Assembly (NCBI GenBank): GCA_963850415.1
Contig: CAWKLE010000002.1
Span: 740,386-804,385 of the forward strand
Source: VAXT01 sp963850415
GTDB lineage: Bacteria; Actinomycetota; Thermoleophilia; Gaiellales; Gaiellaceae
Direction: 5' to 3'
Length of the DNA: 64,000 nt
Shown here: piece by piece, positions 25,124 to 33,880 of the stretch
Layout of the letters: every line of letters begins with the position of its first letter
Numbering within the stretch: the first letter of the stretch is position 1
Translations under genes and position numbers: made by a program
Notes under the pieces: model-generated
What the model saw: only the letters and a program-made list of their open reading frames with translations
Database searches by the model: none
What the model was told of the DNA's origin: nothing

Positions 25124-26980
25124 TCAGGCGCGGCCCGCTTTGTGGAGCTGGGCATAGATCGAGCGCGCGGTCTTCTGCGGCATCCCGGGCACGCCCTCGA
25201 GCTCTTCCTGGCTCGCGTCGAGGAACCGCTCGGCCGAGCCGAAGTGCTGGAGCAGGGCGCGACGACGTGCCGGGCCGACGCCGGCAAGCGTGTCGAAGAT
25301 CGACTCCCTCGCCTTCGAGTCGCGCCGCTGACGGTGGAACCCGAGCGCGAAGCGATGCGCCTCGTCGCGGATCCGCTGCAGAAGCTGGAGCCCCGCCGAG
25401 TGCCGGTCGAGCACGATCGGCTCCGGACGGTCGGGCACGAACACCTCCTCCTCCCGCTTGGCGAGCGAGATCACGGCCACGCGCGGCAGGTCGAACGCCT
25501 GCATCGCCGCCAGCACGGCCGAGAGCTGCCCCTTGCCTCCGTCCACGACCACGAGATTCGGTGTCGCCGAGAACGACTCGTCGTACTCCTCGTCCGCCAC
25601 GTCCCGCATGCGCGCGAATCGCCGCGAGATGACCTCCGCGAGCGCCGCGAAGTCGTCCTGGCCCCCGCCCTTGATCCCGAACTTGCGGTAGTGCGCCTTC
25701 TTGGCGACCGCGTCCTGGAAGACGACCATCGAGCCGACCGCCGAGGACTCCTGGATGTTCGAGATGTCGTAGCACTCGATCCGCAACGGCAGCGCCTCGA
25801 GGTTCAACGCCTCGCGGAGCTCCTCGAGCGCCTCCACCCGACGCAGCCGCGTCTGCTCCGCCACCGCCGCGTCCGAGGCGAGCGCCACCCGCGCGTTCTG
25901 GGTCGCGAGCTCCTGGAGCCGCCGCTTCTCGCCACGCTCGGCCACGCGCACCTCGACCCGCGACCCGCGCCGAGCCGTCAGGAACTCGGCCAGCGGAGCC
26001 GTGTCCCCGATCCCGCGCGGCACGACGACCTGCGGCGGCACGCTCGGCGCCGACCCGTAGTACTCGAGGATGAACGCCTCGAGCATCGTCGGCAGATCGT
26101 GCCCCTCGGCGTTCTCGAGATGGAAGCTGTAGCGGTCGATCAGCTTCCCGTCGCGCAGCGGGAAGACCTGAACCGCGGCGCGATCGTCCTCGGCCGCGAT
26201 CCCGATCACGTCGATCGTCCCCACCGCCCGCTTGTCCGCCGCCTGCCGCTCGGCCAGGTGCCGCACCGAGAAGAGACGGTTCCGGTAGCGCGCCGCCTCC
26301 TCGAACCGCTCGTCCTCGGCCGCGAGGCGCATCTTCTCCTCGAGCTCGCGCAGGATCGGCCGCGTCTCACCGGACAGGAACTCGATCACGCCGTCGATTA
26401 CGCGCCGGTAGTCCTCCTTGGACACGTACCCGACGCAGGGCGCCAGGCAGCGCTCGATGTGGTAGTCGAGGCACGGAATTCCCGAGTGGCGCCCGGGCTG
26501 GGGGCCTTCGCACGGCCGGTAGGGAAAGACCCGGTTGAGCACGTCGAGCGTCTCGCGCACCTTCTTCGCGTTCGCGTACGGGCCGAAGTAGACGACCCCG
26601 CGCCGGTGCCGCTCGCGCGTGAACATGACCCGCGGGTACTCGTCCTCGACGGTCACCGCGATATACGGGAACGACTTGTCGTCGCGCAGCCGCACGTTGA
26701 ACGGCGGCCGGTGGCGCTTGACGAGGTTCTGCTCGAGGTGGAGCGCCTCCACCTCGGTGTCGGTCACGATCACCTCGAGGTCGGCGACGCGCTCGGGTAG
26801 CTGCGCGATCGCTGTCCGCGTGTCCGAACCGGCCTGGAAATAGCTCCGCACGCGAGGCCTCAGAGACTTCGCCTTGCCGATGTAGAGCACCTCGCCGCGC
26901 GCGTCGCGGAACAGGTAGACGCCCGGCTTCGCCGGGAGTGCCTTTAGCTTGTCCTCGAGGTTCGGGACTCTGCGCGCCAT
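25124..26980 (-). CDS. uvrC: Excinuclease ABC subunit C
   Basis: A 618-residue UvrC, the dual-incision nuclease of nucleotide excision repair. Domains in order: GIY-YIG nuclease (G-V-Y 20-22, Y-I-G-K-A 33-37), the conserved cysteine region C-L-A-P-C, a UVR motif (about 200-235, M-R-x-A-A-E-D-E-R-F-E-E-A-A), the RNase H-like endonuclease domain starting E-C-Y-D-I-S-N-I-Q and including V-V-V-D-G-G-K-G-Q, and a C-terminal helix-hairpin-helix pair. ATG 26980 (M-A-R-R-V-P-N) is chosen over the open frame upstream, which is antisense to the next gene. The divergent start is only about 20 bases away. Confidence 0.95.
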   Translation of the reverse strand: MARRVPNLEDKLKALPAKPGVYLFRDARGEVLYIGKAKSLRPRVRSYFQAGSDTRTAIAQLPERVADLEVIVTDTEVEALHLEQNLVKRHRPPFNVRLRDDKSFPYIAVTVEDEYPRVMFTRERHRRGVVYFGPYANAKKVRETLDVLNRVFPYRPCEGPQPGRHSGIPCLDYHIERCLAPCVGYVSKEDYRRVIDGVIEFLSGETRPILRELEEKMRLAAEDERFEEAARYRNRLFSVRHLAERQAADKRAVGTIDVIGIAAEDDRAAVQVFPLRDGKLIDRYSFHLENAEGHDLPTMLEAFILEYYGSAPSVPPQVVVPRGIGDTAPLAEFLTARRGSRVEVRVAERGEKRRLQELATQNARVALASDAAVAEQTRLRRVEALEELREALNLEALPLRIECYDISNIQESSAVGSMVVFQDAVAKKAHYRKFGIKGGGQDDFAALAEVISRRFARMRDVADEEYDESFSATPNLVVVDGGKGQLSAVLAAMQAFDLPRVAVISLAKREEEVFVPDRPEPIVLDRHSAGLQLLQRIRDEAHRFALGFHRQRRDSKARESIFDTLAGVGPARRRALLQHFGSAERFLDASQEELEGVPGMPQKTARSIYAQLHKAGRA

Positions 26981-26999
26981 CGAATCTAGGGTAGTGCCG

Positions 27000-28163
27000 A
27001 TGATCAGGGTGCTGCTCCTCGCCGTCGTGCTCGCCCTGGCGCTCGCCGCCGGCGCCTGGGCGCTCTTCCTGCGCTCGGCCGACCACGGCCACCCGATCAC
27101 CGTCGGTGTGCTCGAGGACGCGGTGAAGTGGCCTGACGCGAAGACGGCCGACGAGCGAGTCGCGTTCGCGGGCCGCGCCGGGTTCAGCGCGCTCAACATC
27201 ACGACCGCGTGGGCGCCCGGCCAGACGCAGCCCGATCCCGGCGAGCTGCAGATCCTCCGCAACGTCGCGCACGCCACCGAGAGCCAGGGCCTCCAGCTCC
27301 TGATCACGGTCTACGCGGCGAGGCCCCGCTACGCGCCGATGACCGACGCGCAGCAGACCCGCTACGCCGCGTTCATGGCGACGCTGGCGAGGGACCTGCC
27401 CTCGGTGGACGGCTTCGCGGTCTGGAACGAGCCGAACCTCAACACCTTCTGGCTCTACCAGTACGACTCGTCCGGCCAGGACATCGCCGCTCCGGCCTAC
27501 ACCTCGCTCCTCGCGCACACGTACGACGCGCTGAAGGCCGTCTCCTCGAAGATCAAGGTCTACGGCGGCAACCTCGCGCCGCGGGGCTTCGAGGACGCGG
27601 AATCGCCCCGGCCCACGCACTCGCCCACGCAGTTCATCCGCGACATGGGCGCGGCCTATCGCGCCAGCGGCCGCACGAAGCCGATCATGGACGTCTTCGC
27701 GCTCCACCCGTACCAGACGCGCTCCGCGATCCCGCCCGGGCAGCCGCACACCGGCACGTCGCTCGGGCTCGGCGACTACGACAAGCTGGTGGCGCTTCTC
27801 GGCGCGGCCTTCGACGGCACCGCCCAGGCCGGCTCGAAGCTCCCCATCGCGTACACCGAGTTCGGCGTCCAGTCGCTGATCCCGGCGAGCGAGCTGGGCT
27901 CGTACACCAACGCCGACTCGCCGCTCGGCAAGGACGCGGTGCCTGAGAAGACACAGGCGGAGTACTACAAGCAGGCGTTCGAGCTCGCCGCCTGCCAGCC
28001 GAACGTGATCGCCGTCTACATCTTCCACCTCTTCGACGAGGCCGATCTCAACCGCTGGCAGTCGGGCCCGTTCTACACGGACACGAAGCCGAAGTCGAGC
28101 CTCGACGCGATCGCCTCGGCCGCGAAGAAGGCACGCGACGGGAAGCTCGCCGACTGCGGCTAG
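27000..28163 (+). CDS. Membrane-anchored glycoside hydrolase-like protein
   Basis: A 387-residue protein with an N-terminal signal anchor (about 3-24) and a clan GH-A-like TIM barrel. Candidate acid/base Glu144 sits in V-W-N-E-P-N and candidate nucleophile Glu287 in Y-T-E-F-G. It is a paralogue of the protein at 17581-19038 but lacks that protein's C-terminal domain. GH39/GH5-like activity on a plant or microbial polysaccharide is plausible but not assignable. The upstream part of the open frame (from 26949) overlaps uvrC antisense; the ATG at 27000 directly precedes the hydrophobic anchor and is the better start. Confidence 0.75.
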   Translation: MIRVLLLAVVLALALAAGAWALFLRSADHGHPITVGVLEDAVKWPDAKTADERVAFAGRAGFSALNITTAWAPGQTQPDPGELQILRNVAHATESQGLQLLITVYAARPRYAPMTDAQQTRYAAFMATLARDLPSVDGFAVWNEPNLNTFWLYQYDSSGQDIAAPAYTSLLAHTYDALKAVSSKIKVYGGNLAPRGFEDAESPRPTHSPTQFIRDMGAAYRASGRTKPIMDVFALHPYQTRSAIPPGQPHTGTSLGLGDYDKLVALLGAAFDGTAQAGSKLPIAYTEFGVQSLIPASELGSYTNADSPLGKDAVPEKTQAEYYKQAFELAACQPNVIAVYIFHLFDEADLNRWQSGPFYTDTKPKSSLDAIASAAKKARDGKLADCG

Positions 28164-29048
28164 CGGGCCGCGGGGATTCCGGCTTCCTCTTCCACGAACT
28201 CACGGATGAGGGCCAGCACCGCTTCGGGCTGCTCGAGCGCAAGCATGTGCCCCGCGTCGGGAAACGTGTGGAACCGACTCAGGTCGGCGGGAAACGACGC
28301 CGCGAGATCCCGCGAATCCTCGATCGTGATGATCGGGTCGAGCTCACCGGCCAGGAGCATGACGGGACACTGCAGCTGAGCCAGCCCCTCCCGAAAATCG
28401 AAGCCTGTCGCCTCGCCGCTCCGGCGGAAGTGCTCGGTGACCGCAGGGTTGCGCATGACGCGCGCGAGGATCTCCGGCTGCTGGGGTCGCTGGGTGTAGA
28501 GCGGAAAACACACCCGCAGGAACTCGTCCTGGTTGTCCGGTGTCGGGTCGGCCCAGAAACGTTCGGCGACCGCGCGCGCTTCGGCTCCGCCCAGACGCTC
28601 GAACATGACGAGCGCACGGTCCATACGAATCGCGCGCCGCGGTGCTCACGAGGATCAGCCTGGCCGGATGATCCGGGTGTCGGAGTGCGTAGTTGAGGGC
28701 GACGAACCCACCGAACGACGCGCCGAACACGACGGGACGTTCGATCCCGAGCACGTCGCAGAGAATCCGCAGGTCATCGGCCCACTGATCGAGAGTCCAC
28801 AATTCGTGGGGCCCATGCTCGCTGCGACCGTTTCCACGGTGGTCGTAGTAGACGACCTGTGCGATCTGCGCCAGTGACGCGTAGACCGCCTTGAAGGCGG
28901 AATGGTCAAAGCCTGGGCCGCCGTGGAGCAGGACGATCGTCGGCCGCTCCCGCATCGTCATCCCGTCGGGGACGAGCTTCGCCCCGTCGACGTCGACGAA
29001 GAGCCGAACATCGCCTACGGACACGAGCAAGGAATGCCACCCTAACAC
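28160..29048 (-). pseudogene. Alpha/beta hydrolase (proline iminopeptidase-like), frameshifted
   Basis: Two frames together encode one hydrolase of about 295 residues. The first (29048 to about 28632) has V-L-L-H-G-G-P-G-F-D, Y-D-H-R-G-N-G-R-S and the nucleophile elbow G-A-S-F-G-G, ending L-V-S-T-A-A-R. The second (from about 28630) resumes R-M-D-R-A-L-V-M-F-E-R-L-G-G and holds the acid of G-E-L-D-P and the histidine of D-A-G-H-M. One extra base near 28631, in a GCGCGC run, explains the break. All triad residues survive, so the change is recent or a sequencing artefact. The GTG at 29048 is the first start; GTG 29024 (V-S-V-G-D-V) is an alternative. The stop overlaps the convergent neighbour. 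Confidence 0.75.
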
Positions 29049-29093
29049 CGTCCACCTGGCCGTCAGCCAGGAGCTCGGCTCTAAGATCAGGGT

Positions 29094-29786
29094 GTGAGCG
29101 GGCAGTACGTCGCGTACCAGTTCTTCCGGGTCGACCCAGCCTGGCGCCGCCTGCCCGTCGAGGAGCGCGTGGCCGGCAAGGACGCGTTCGCCGAGGTGAT
29201 CGAGGACTGGGCCGGGCGCATGACCTCACTCCGCCCGTACACGGTTACGGGAGTCCGTCCCGACAGCGACTTCTTCTTCTGGAAGATCACCGAGCGCTAC
29301 GAGGACCTCGGCGAGCTCGGCGCCGCGCTCAACGGCACCCCGCTCGCAGGCTGGCTCGAGTCGCCGTACTCGTACCTGGCAACGACCAAGGCCTCGCAGT
29401 ACACGCAGGCGCGCAAGCCGCGGAAGATCGTGCCGCGCGGCCAGCCGTACCTCGTCGTCTACCCGTTCGTCAAAGTACGGCCCTGGTACGCCCTGTCCGA
29501 GGAGCAGCGGCAAGAGGCGATGGACGAGCACATCCGCATCGGCCGCGAGGAGTTCCCGGGCATCACGAACCACACGACGTACTCGTTCGGCATCGACGAC
29601 CAGGAGTTCATGACCGCCTTCGAGTGCGACGAGCCCGCGGACTTCATGCACCTGATGCTCCGCCTGCGCGACACCGAGGCAAGCCGGTACACGGAGCGGG
29701 ACACGCCGATCTTCGTCGGCCAGCACGTCCCGATCCGCGCCGCCCTCGACGCGCTCGACGGCGCCGCCGCCCGCGTCGAGGCGTAG
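29094..29786 (+). CDS. hemQ: Chlorite dismutase-family protein, HemQ-like coproheme decarboxylase
   Basis: A 230-residue protein of the chlorite dismutase fold. In actinobacteria this family is HemQ (ChdC), which converts coproheme to heme b in the coproporphyrin-dependent pathway. Supporting residues are Y-P-F-V-K-V-R-P-W-Y (Tyr123 and Lys127 in the positions linked to decarboxylation), a likely proximal His146 in D-E-H-x-x-I-G-R, and the typical T-T-Y-S-F-G-I-D-D-Q-E-F. The arginine expected of true chlorite dismutases is not evident. No other heme biosynthesis gene is adjacent. The GTG start follows CAGGGT, a weak ribosome site. Confidence 0.88.
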   Translation: MSGQYVAYQFFRVDPAWRRLPVEERVAGKDAFAEVIEDWAGRMTSLRPYTVTGVRPDSDFFFWKITERYEDLGELGAALNGTPLAGWLESPYSYLATTKASQYTQARKPRKIVPRGQPYLVVYPFVKVRPWYALSEEQRQEAMDEHIRIGREEFPGITNHTTYSFGIDDQEFMTAFECDEPADFMHLMLRLRDTEASRYTERDTPIFVGQHVPIRAALDALDGAAARVEA

Positions 29787-29814
29787 CTCCCCTGCACCGG
29801 AGGATGATGTCGGC

Positions 29815-32325
29815 GTGCGCGAGCTCCCCACCGGCACCGTCACGTTGCTCTTCACCGACATCGAGGGCTCGACGCAGTTGTTGCACGAGCTCGGCGCGGA
29901 GCGGTACGCGGACGAGCTGAGCGAGCACCGCCGCGCCCTCCGCGAGGCCTTCGACCGCCACGGCGGCATCGAGGTCGACACGCAGGGCGACGCGTTCTTC
30001 GTCGCATTCCCGACCGCACCGGGTGCTCTCGAAGCGGCCCGCGAGGCGCAGGAGTCGCTCTCGATCCCGGTGCGGATGGGCCTGCACACAGGCACGCCGC
30101 TGCTGACGGACGAGGGCTACGTCGGCGCGGACGTGCACCGCGCCGCGCGGATCGCGGCAGCCGGGCACGGCGGACAGGTGCTGGTCTCCTCGACCACGGT
30201 CGAGCTGCTCGAAGCAGACGGTGGGCTCCTGGATCTCGGCGAGCACCGGCTCAAGGACCTGAGCGAGCCGGAGCGGATCTGGCAGCTCGGCGACGCGCAG
30301 TTCCCTCGGTTGAAGACCCTGTACCAGACGAACCTGCCGGTACCAGCGACGCCGTTCCTCGGCCGCGAGCAGGACCTGGCCGAGGTCGCAGAGTTGCTCG
30401 CGAGCACTCGACTGCTCACGCTGACGGGACCGGGCGGCACCGGAAAGACGCGGCTCGCACTCCAGGCCGCGGCCGACGCCGCCGACCTCTTCCCCGCCGG
30501 GATCACCTGGGTGCCGCTGGCCTCGTTGCGGGACTCGGCGCTCGTGCTGCCGACAGTGGCCGAAGCGCTCGGCGTCACCCAGGAGCCCGGCCAAGGTTTG
30601 CCGGACGCCCTCGTGTCCGAGCTCGGCGGGCGGAAGCAGCTCCTCCTGCTGGACAACGCGGAGCACCTGTTGCCCGGTTTCGCTGACGAGCTCTCGGCCA
30701 TCAGGGCGATCGACGGGCCCGTCGTGCTCGTCACGAGCCGCGAGCGTCTCCAACTCCAGGGAGAGCGTGTCTACGCAGTCGCTCCACTCGACGAGGAGGA
30801 CGCTGTCCGGCTCTTCCTCGAACGGAGCCTGGCGCTCGACGTCGAGCTCGAGCCCTCGCCGTCAGTGGTCGAGCTCTGCCGGCGGCTCGACGACCTGCCG
30901 CTGGCGCTCGAGCTCGCAGCGGCCCGGACGCCGCTCTTTTCGCCGGAGCAGCTCCTCGAGCGGCTGACGGGACGGCTCGATCTGCTCAAGGGCGGCCGGG
31001 ACGCCGATCCACGCCAGCAGACGCTGCGTGCCACGATCGAGTGGAGCCACGACCTTCTCGACGACGAGGAACGGCGCCTCTTCCGCAGGCTCTCGATCTT
31101 CGTCGCCGGCTGCTCGCTCGAGCGGGCCGAGGACGTGTGCGGGGCCGACCCGGACACGCTCCAGTCGCTGCTCGACAAGAGCCTCGTCCGTCGGCGCGAG
31201 ACCGAGGCCGGACCCTGGTTCTGGATGCTCGAGACGCTGCGCGAGTACGCGGCCGAGCTGCTCGAGGCATCGGGAGAGCTCTCGCTCCTGGAGGACCGGT
31301 TCATCGAGTCGGCATGTGCATTCGCCGTCGCCGCGGAACCGGCGTGGAGGGTGGGCAACCAGGACGAATGGCTCCCCAGGTTCGATCTCGAGCGCGACAA
31401 CATGCGGCGAGCGATCGAAGCCGCCCTGGAGCGCGGCGACGCGACGCGCGCGTTGACGATCGCGATCAACCTCGGCTGGCTGTGGCAGGTGCGTGGGCTG
31501 ATGCGCGAAGCCAACGACTGGATCGAACGCGGACTTGCAGCCGGCGGCGACGTCGACCCGGTGCTCGAGGGGTACGCTCACTTCGCCCTGGGTGTTGGAT
31601 CCGTCGAGCTCGGAGAGCACGCGCGCGGGCTCGATCTCCTGGAGCGGTGCCTCGCCCCGCTCGAGACCGGCGGCATGCGCTTCCACCACGCGTTTGCTCT
31701 CTATTACATCGGGGGCCTTCTGCTCCTGGCCGAACGAGTCGACGAGGCGGAGGAGGCCCTTCAGCGCTCCGAACGAGAGGCTCTTGCGCTCGAAAACCCG
31801 GCGCTCATCGCATCAGCGCAGGAAGGGCTGGCGGAGGTGGCCGCCTTTCGCGGCGACCTACCGCGGGCGCGCGAGCTGCTGGAGGCGATCGACTCAACCG
31901 CGGACGCGCACGCCGCAATCCACGCCGTCAACCTCGCGGAGGTGGTGGCCGCTGAGGGCGAGACCGAACGGGCCGAGTCGATCCTGGCCGGGGCGCGCAC
32001 GCTCTGCGAGGACGGCGGCTATGGCCGGGAGCTTGCGTTCGTGATTCAGCTTCAGGCGTACCTCGACGTCGAGGCGGGCCGCCGCGAGCAGGCGATCAGC
32101 TCGCTGGAAGAGGTACGCGCAATGGCCGGGGAGTCGGGCGTGCGCGCCCTCGAAGGCGGGGCCTGCCTGGGGCTCGCCGCAGTCGAGGCTCGCTGGGGCA
32201 GCGCCGAGAAAGCGATCGAGCTCTGGGCCCGGGCGCGCGAGCTCGGCACGACGTACCCCGCGGAGTCGTGGCGCCTGGGCCGGAAGCTCGAGCGCGACTT
32301 CCTCGAGCCGCTGCGCGACGCCTAG
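29815..32325 (+). CDS. Class III cyclase - ATPase - TPR signalling protein
   Basis: An 836-residue modular regulator. Residues 1 to about 165 form a class III adenylate/guanylate cyclase domain with the metal aspartate in L-L-F-T-D-I-E-G-S-T, D-T-Q-G-D-A-F-F and a catalytic-type R in H-R-A-A-R-I. Next comes an STAND/NB-ARC-type ATPase with the P-loop G-P-G-G-T-G-K-T (about 205-212) and L-L-L-D-N-A-E-H as Walker B. The C-terminal half is TPR-like helical repeats. Such proteins are common in actinobacteria and are thought to couple ligand sensing to cAMP signalling. There is no C-terminal LuxR DNA-binding domain. The GTG start lies about 30 bases after hemQ. Confidence 0.9.
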   Translation: MRELPTGTVTLLFTDIEGSTQLLHELGAERYADELSEHRRALREAFDRHGGIEVDTQGDAFFVAFPTAPGALEAAREAQESLSIPVRMGLHTGTPLLTDEGYVGADVHRAARIAAAGHGGQVLVSSTTVELLEADGGLLDLGEHRLKDLSEPERIWQLGDAQFPRLKTLYQTNLPVPATPFLGREQDLAEVAELLASTRLLTLTGPGGTGKTRLALQAAADAADLFPAGITWVPLASLRDSALVLPTVAEALGVTQEPGQGLPDALVSELGGRKQLLLLDNAEHLLPGFADELSAIRAIDGPVVLVTSRERLQLQGERVYAVAPLDEEDAVRLFLERSLALDVELEPSPSVVELCRRLDDLPLALELAAARTPLFSPEQLLERLTGRLDLLKGGRDADPRQQTLRATIEWSHDLLDDEERRLFRRLSIFVAGCSLERAEDVCGADPDTLQSLLDKSLVRRRETEAGPWFWMLETLREYAAELLEASGELSLLEDRFIESACAFAVAAEPAWRVGNQDEWLPRFDLERDNMRRAIEAALERGDATRALTIAINLGWLWQVRGLMREANDWIERGLAAGGDVDPVLEGYAHFALGVGSVELGEHARGLDLLERCLAPLETGGMRFHHAFALYYIGGLLLLAERVDEAEEALQRSEREALALENPALIASAQEGLAEVAAFRGDLPRARELLEAIDSTADAHAAIHAVNLAEVVAAEGETERAESILAGARTLCEDGGYGRELAFVIQLQAYLDVEAGRREQAISSLEEVRAMAGESGVRALEGGACLGLAAVEARWGSAEKAIELWARARELGTTYPAESWRLGRKLERDFLEPLRDA

Positions 32326-32687
32326 CTGTACGTGTGCTGATCGCGCCACGTGCGGTACATGGCGAACGCGGACAGGCCGACGATGAGCACGAACGCGAGC
32401 GCCGGCAGGCCCGCGGGGCGGTCGAGGATGAACGCGCCGATCGCGACCAGGATCAGTAAGCCTCCTCCGTAGAACGCGAACTTCGCGCGTGTCGACCAGG
32501 TCGAAATGTCGTCGCGCCGGTCCCGCCAGAGCAGATAGACGAAGAAGGCGATCGCGAGGAAGAACGCGATCCGGGCGAGCAGGAACAGGGAGGCGAGCGC
32601 GACGTAGAGGTTGAGCACGACCACGACGACCGCGATCAGCGCGACGATCAGGAAGCCGCGCAGCGTCGGGTTCATCCGGGAGAGCAT
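32322..32687 (-). CDS. Small multi-pass membrane protein
   Basis: A 121-residue protein with about four hydrophobic helices, a charged loop W-R-D-R-R-D-D after the second helix, and a short polar C-terminus. No family recognised. Its ATG overlaps the stop of the upstream gene (TGATG), so the two are translated together. An in-frame alternative start lies four codons later. The open frame extends far upstream but only as a shadow of that gene. Its last four bases overlap the convergent cyclase gene. Confidence 0.7.
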   Translation of the reverse strand: MLSRMNPTLRGFLIVALIAVVVVVLNLYVALASLFLLARIAFFLAIAFFVYLLWRDRRDDISTWSTRAKFAFYGGGLLILVAIGAFILDRPAGLPALAFVLIVGLSAFAMYRTWRDQHTYS

Positions 32688-33040
32688 CAGGCGGTCGTGT
32701 AGGCGCGGACGGCGAGCGCGGCGGCCACGAGCGTCGCTCCCGAGAACCAGGCGAGCCGCTTCCGGGGCTCCTTCGGCGCGTAGAACCACGGGCTGAGCAC
32801 CGCCAGGAGCGCGAACGTCCCGTAGGCATAGTGGAGCTGTTCGCCGGCGCGGTGATTGCTCGAGAGCAGCAGCAGCCCGAGCCCGACCTGCGCGACCAGC
32901 AGCGTCTGGCAGAGCGTCAGGAGATGCGCGAGTGTCGTCCCGGCGGTGCCCCGGCGGAAGTAGGCGATCCAGCCCCAGAGCGCGGAGAGCACCGTCACCC
33001 CGAGCACGAGGAACGCGACGGTGTGGTGCGCAGTGAGCAT
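32687..33040 (-). CDS. Four-helix membrane protein with paired histidines
   Basis: A 117-residue integral membrane protein with about four helices. Histidines occur at the start of helix 1 (A-H-H-T) and around helix 3 (S-N-H-R-A-G-E-Q-L-H-Y-A-Y-G), positions that could hold heme as in small cytochrome b561-like or CtaA-like bundles. That is only an inference. It forms an operon with the following small membrane protein (one-base overlap of stop and start). Confidence 0.7.
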   Translation of the reverse strand: MLTAHHTVAFLVLGVTVLSALWGWIAYFRRGTAGTTLAHLLTLCQTLLVAQVGLGLLLLSSNHRAGEQLHYAYGTFALLAVLSPWFYAPKEPRKRLAWFSGATLVAAALAVRAYTTA

Positions 33041-33084
33041 CGGTGAACTCTACGGGCGCAAACAGATCGAGCAGGCCCTGAATT

Positions 33085-33849
33085 TCACTCGGCGCCGCGA
33101 GCAGCTCTGATCCCGCCGAGATCTCCGCCACGACCGCGGAGCACATACGCGATCCCGACCGCGATCATCGCGCCGGCGATCGGGCCAACGATGTAGACCC
33201 AATAGTTGGCAAAGTCGCCGTTCGCCAGATCGGGGCCGAAGGACCGCGCCGGGTTCATCGAGGCGCCGCTGATCGGGCTCGACCAGAGCCCGGCGAGGGC
33301 GATGTAGCCGCCGACCGCGATCGCTGAGAACGCACCGACGTTCTGGGCCGAGGACGCAGTGCCGAGGATCACGCTCACGAGCCCCGCCGTGAGGACGAAC
33401 TCCATCAGCATCGCCTGCCACGCGTGGATGCCGGCGCCCGGCTCGGTCGCTCCGAGCTCGCCGGCCTTCCCGAGCACGGCCCAGAGGAACAGGCAGGCGA
33501 GCGTCGCCCCGACGAGCTGAAGGAGCACATACCCGGGAACCCGTCGCCACGGAAAATCACGGCGCGCCGCAAAGGCGAGCGTGACCGCGGGATTGAGATG
33601 GGCTCCCGACACGGCGCCCATGAACAGAATGATTGCCATCACCATCAGGCCCGGCGCCGTGACGGCAGCGCTGCGGCCGATCGCGCCGTTGCTCTTCGCG
33701 TCGACCACGGCAGCGCCAGCGGCGACGAGCACGAGGAAGAACGTGCCCAGAGCTTCGGCGAACAGCCGCCGCCACTGGCGCTGGGGGTCGTCGAAGTCAG
33801 CACGCGACCCGAATTCGAGGGCGTACCAGGCCTTCGCCCGCTCGACCAT
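33085..33849 (-). CDS. Aquaporin / MIP family channel
   Basis: A 254-residue MIP-family channel with six helices and both NPA boxes (H-L-N-P-A-V-T in the first half, S-M-N-P-A-R-S in the second). The arginine after the second NPA is the selectivity-filter residue. An N-terminal soluble segment of about 30 residues precedes the first helix. I chose ATG 33849; an upstream ATG at 33924 would overlap the DUF2252 gene by 44 bases. Water versus glycerol selectivity cannot be decided by eye. It follows the DUF2252 gene on the same strand. Confidence 0.9.
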   Translation of the reverse strand: MVERAKAWYALEFGSRADFDDPQRQWRRLFAEALGTFFLVLVAAGAAVVDAKSNGAIGRSAAVTAPGLMVMAIILFMGAVSGAHLNPAVTLAFAARRDFPWRRVPGYVLLQLVGATLACLFLWAVLGKAGELGATEPGAGIHAWQAMLMEFVLTAGLVSVILGTASSAQNVGAFSAIAVGGYIALAGLWSSPISGASMNPARSFGPDLANGDFANYWVYIVGPIAGAMIAVGIAYVLRGRGGDLGGIRAARGAE

Positions 33850-33880
33850 CTGCTGCGATGGTTCCCGGCTCGTCGCCGAC

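Noticed and set aside
26367..28028. Minus-strand ORF opposite the glycosidase-like gene
   Set aside because: Antisense of a gene with signal anchor and catalytic motifs; no protein-like features.
29094..29786. True chlorite dismutase (perchlorate respiration)
   Set aside because: Residues match the HemQ branch; no perchlorate reductase genes nearby.
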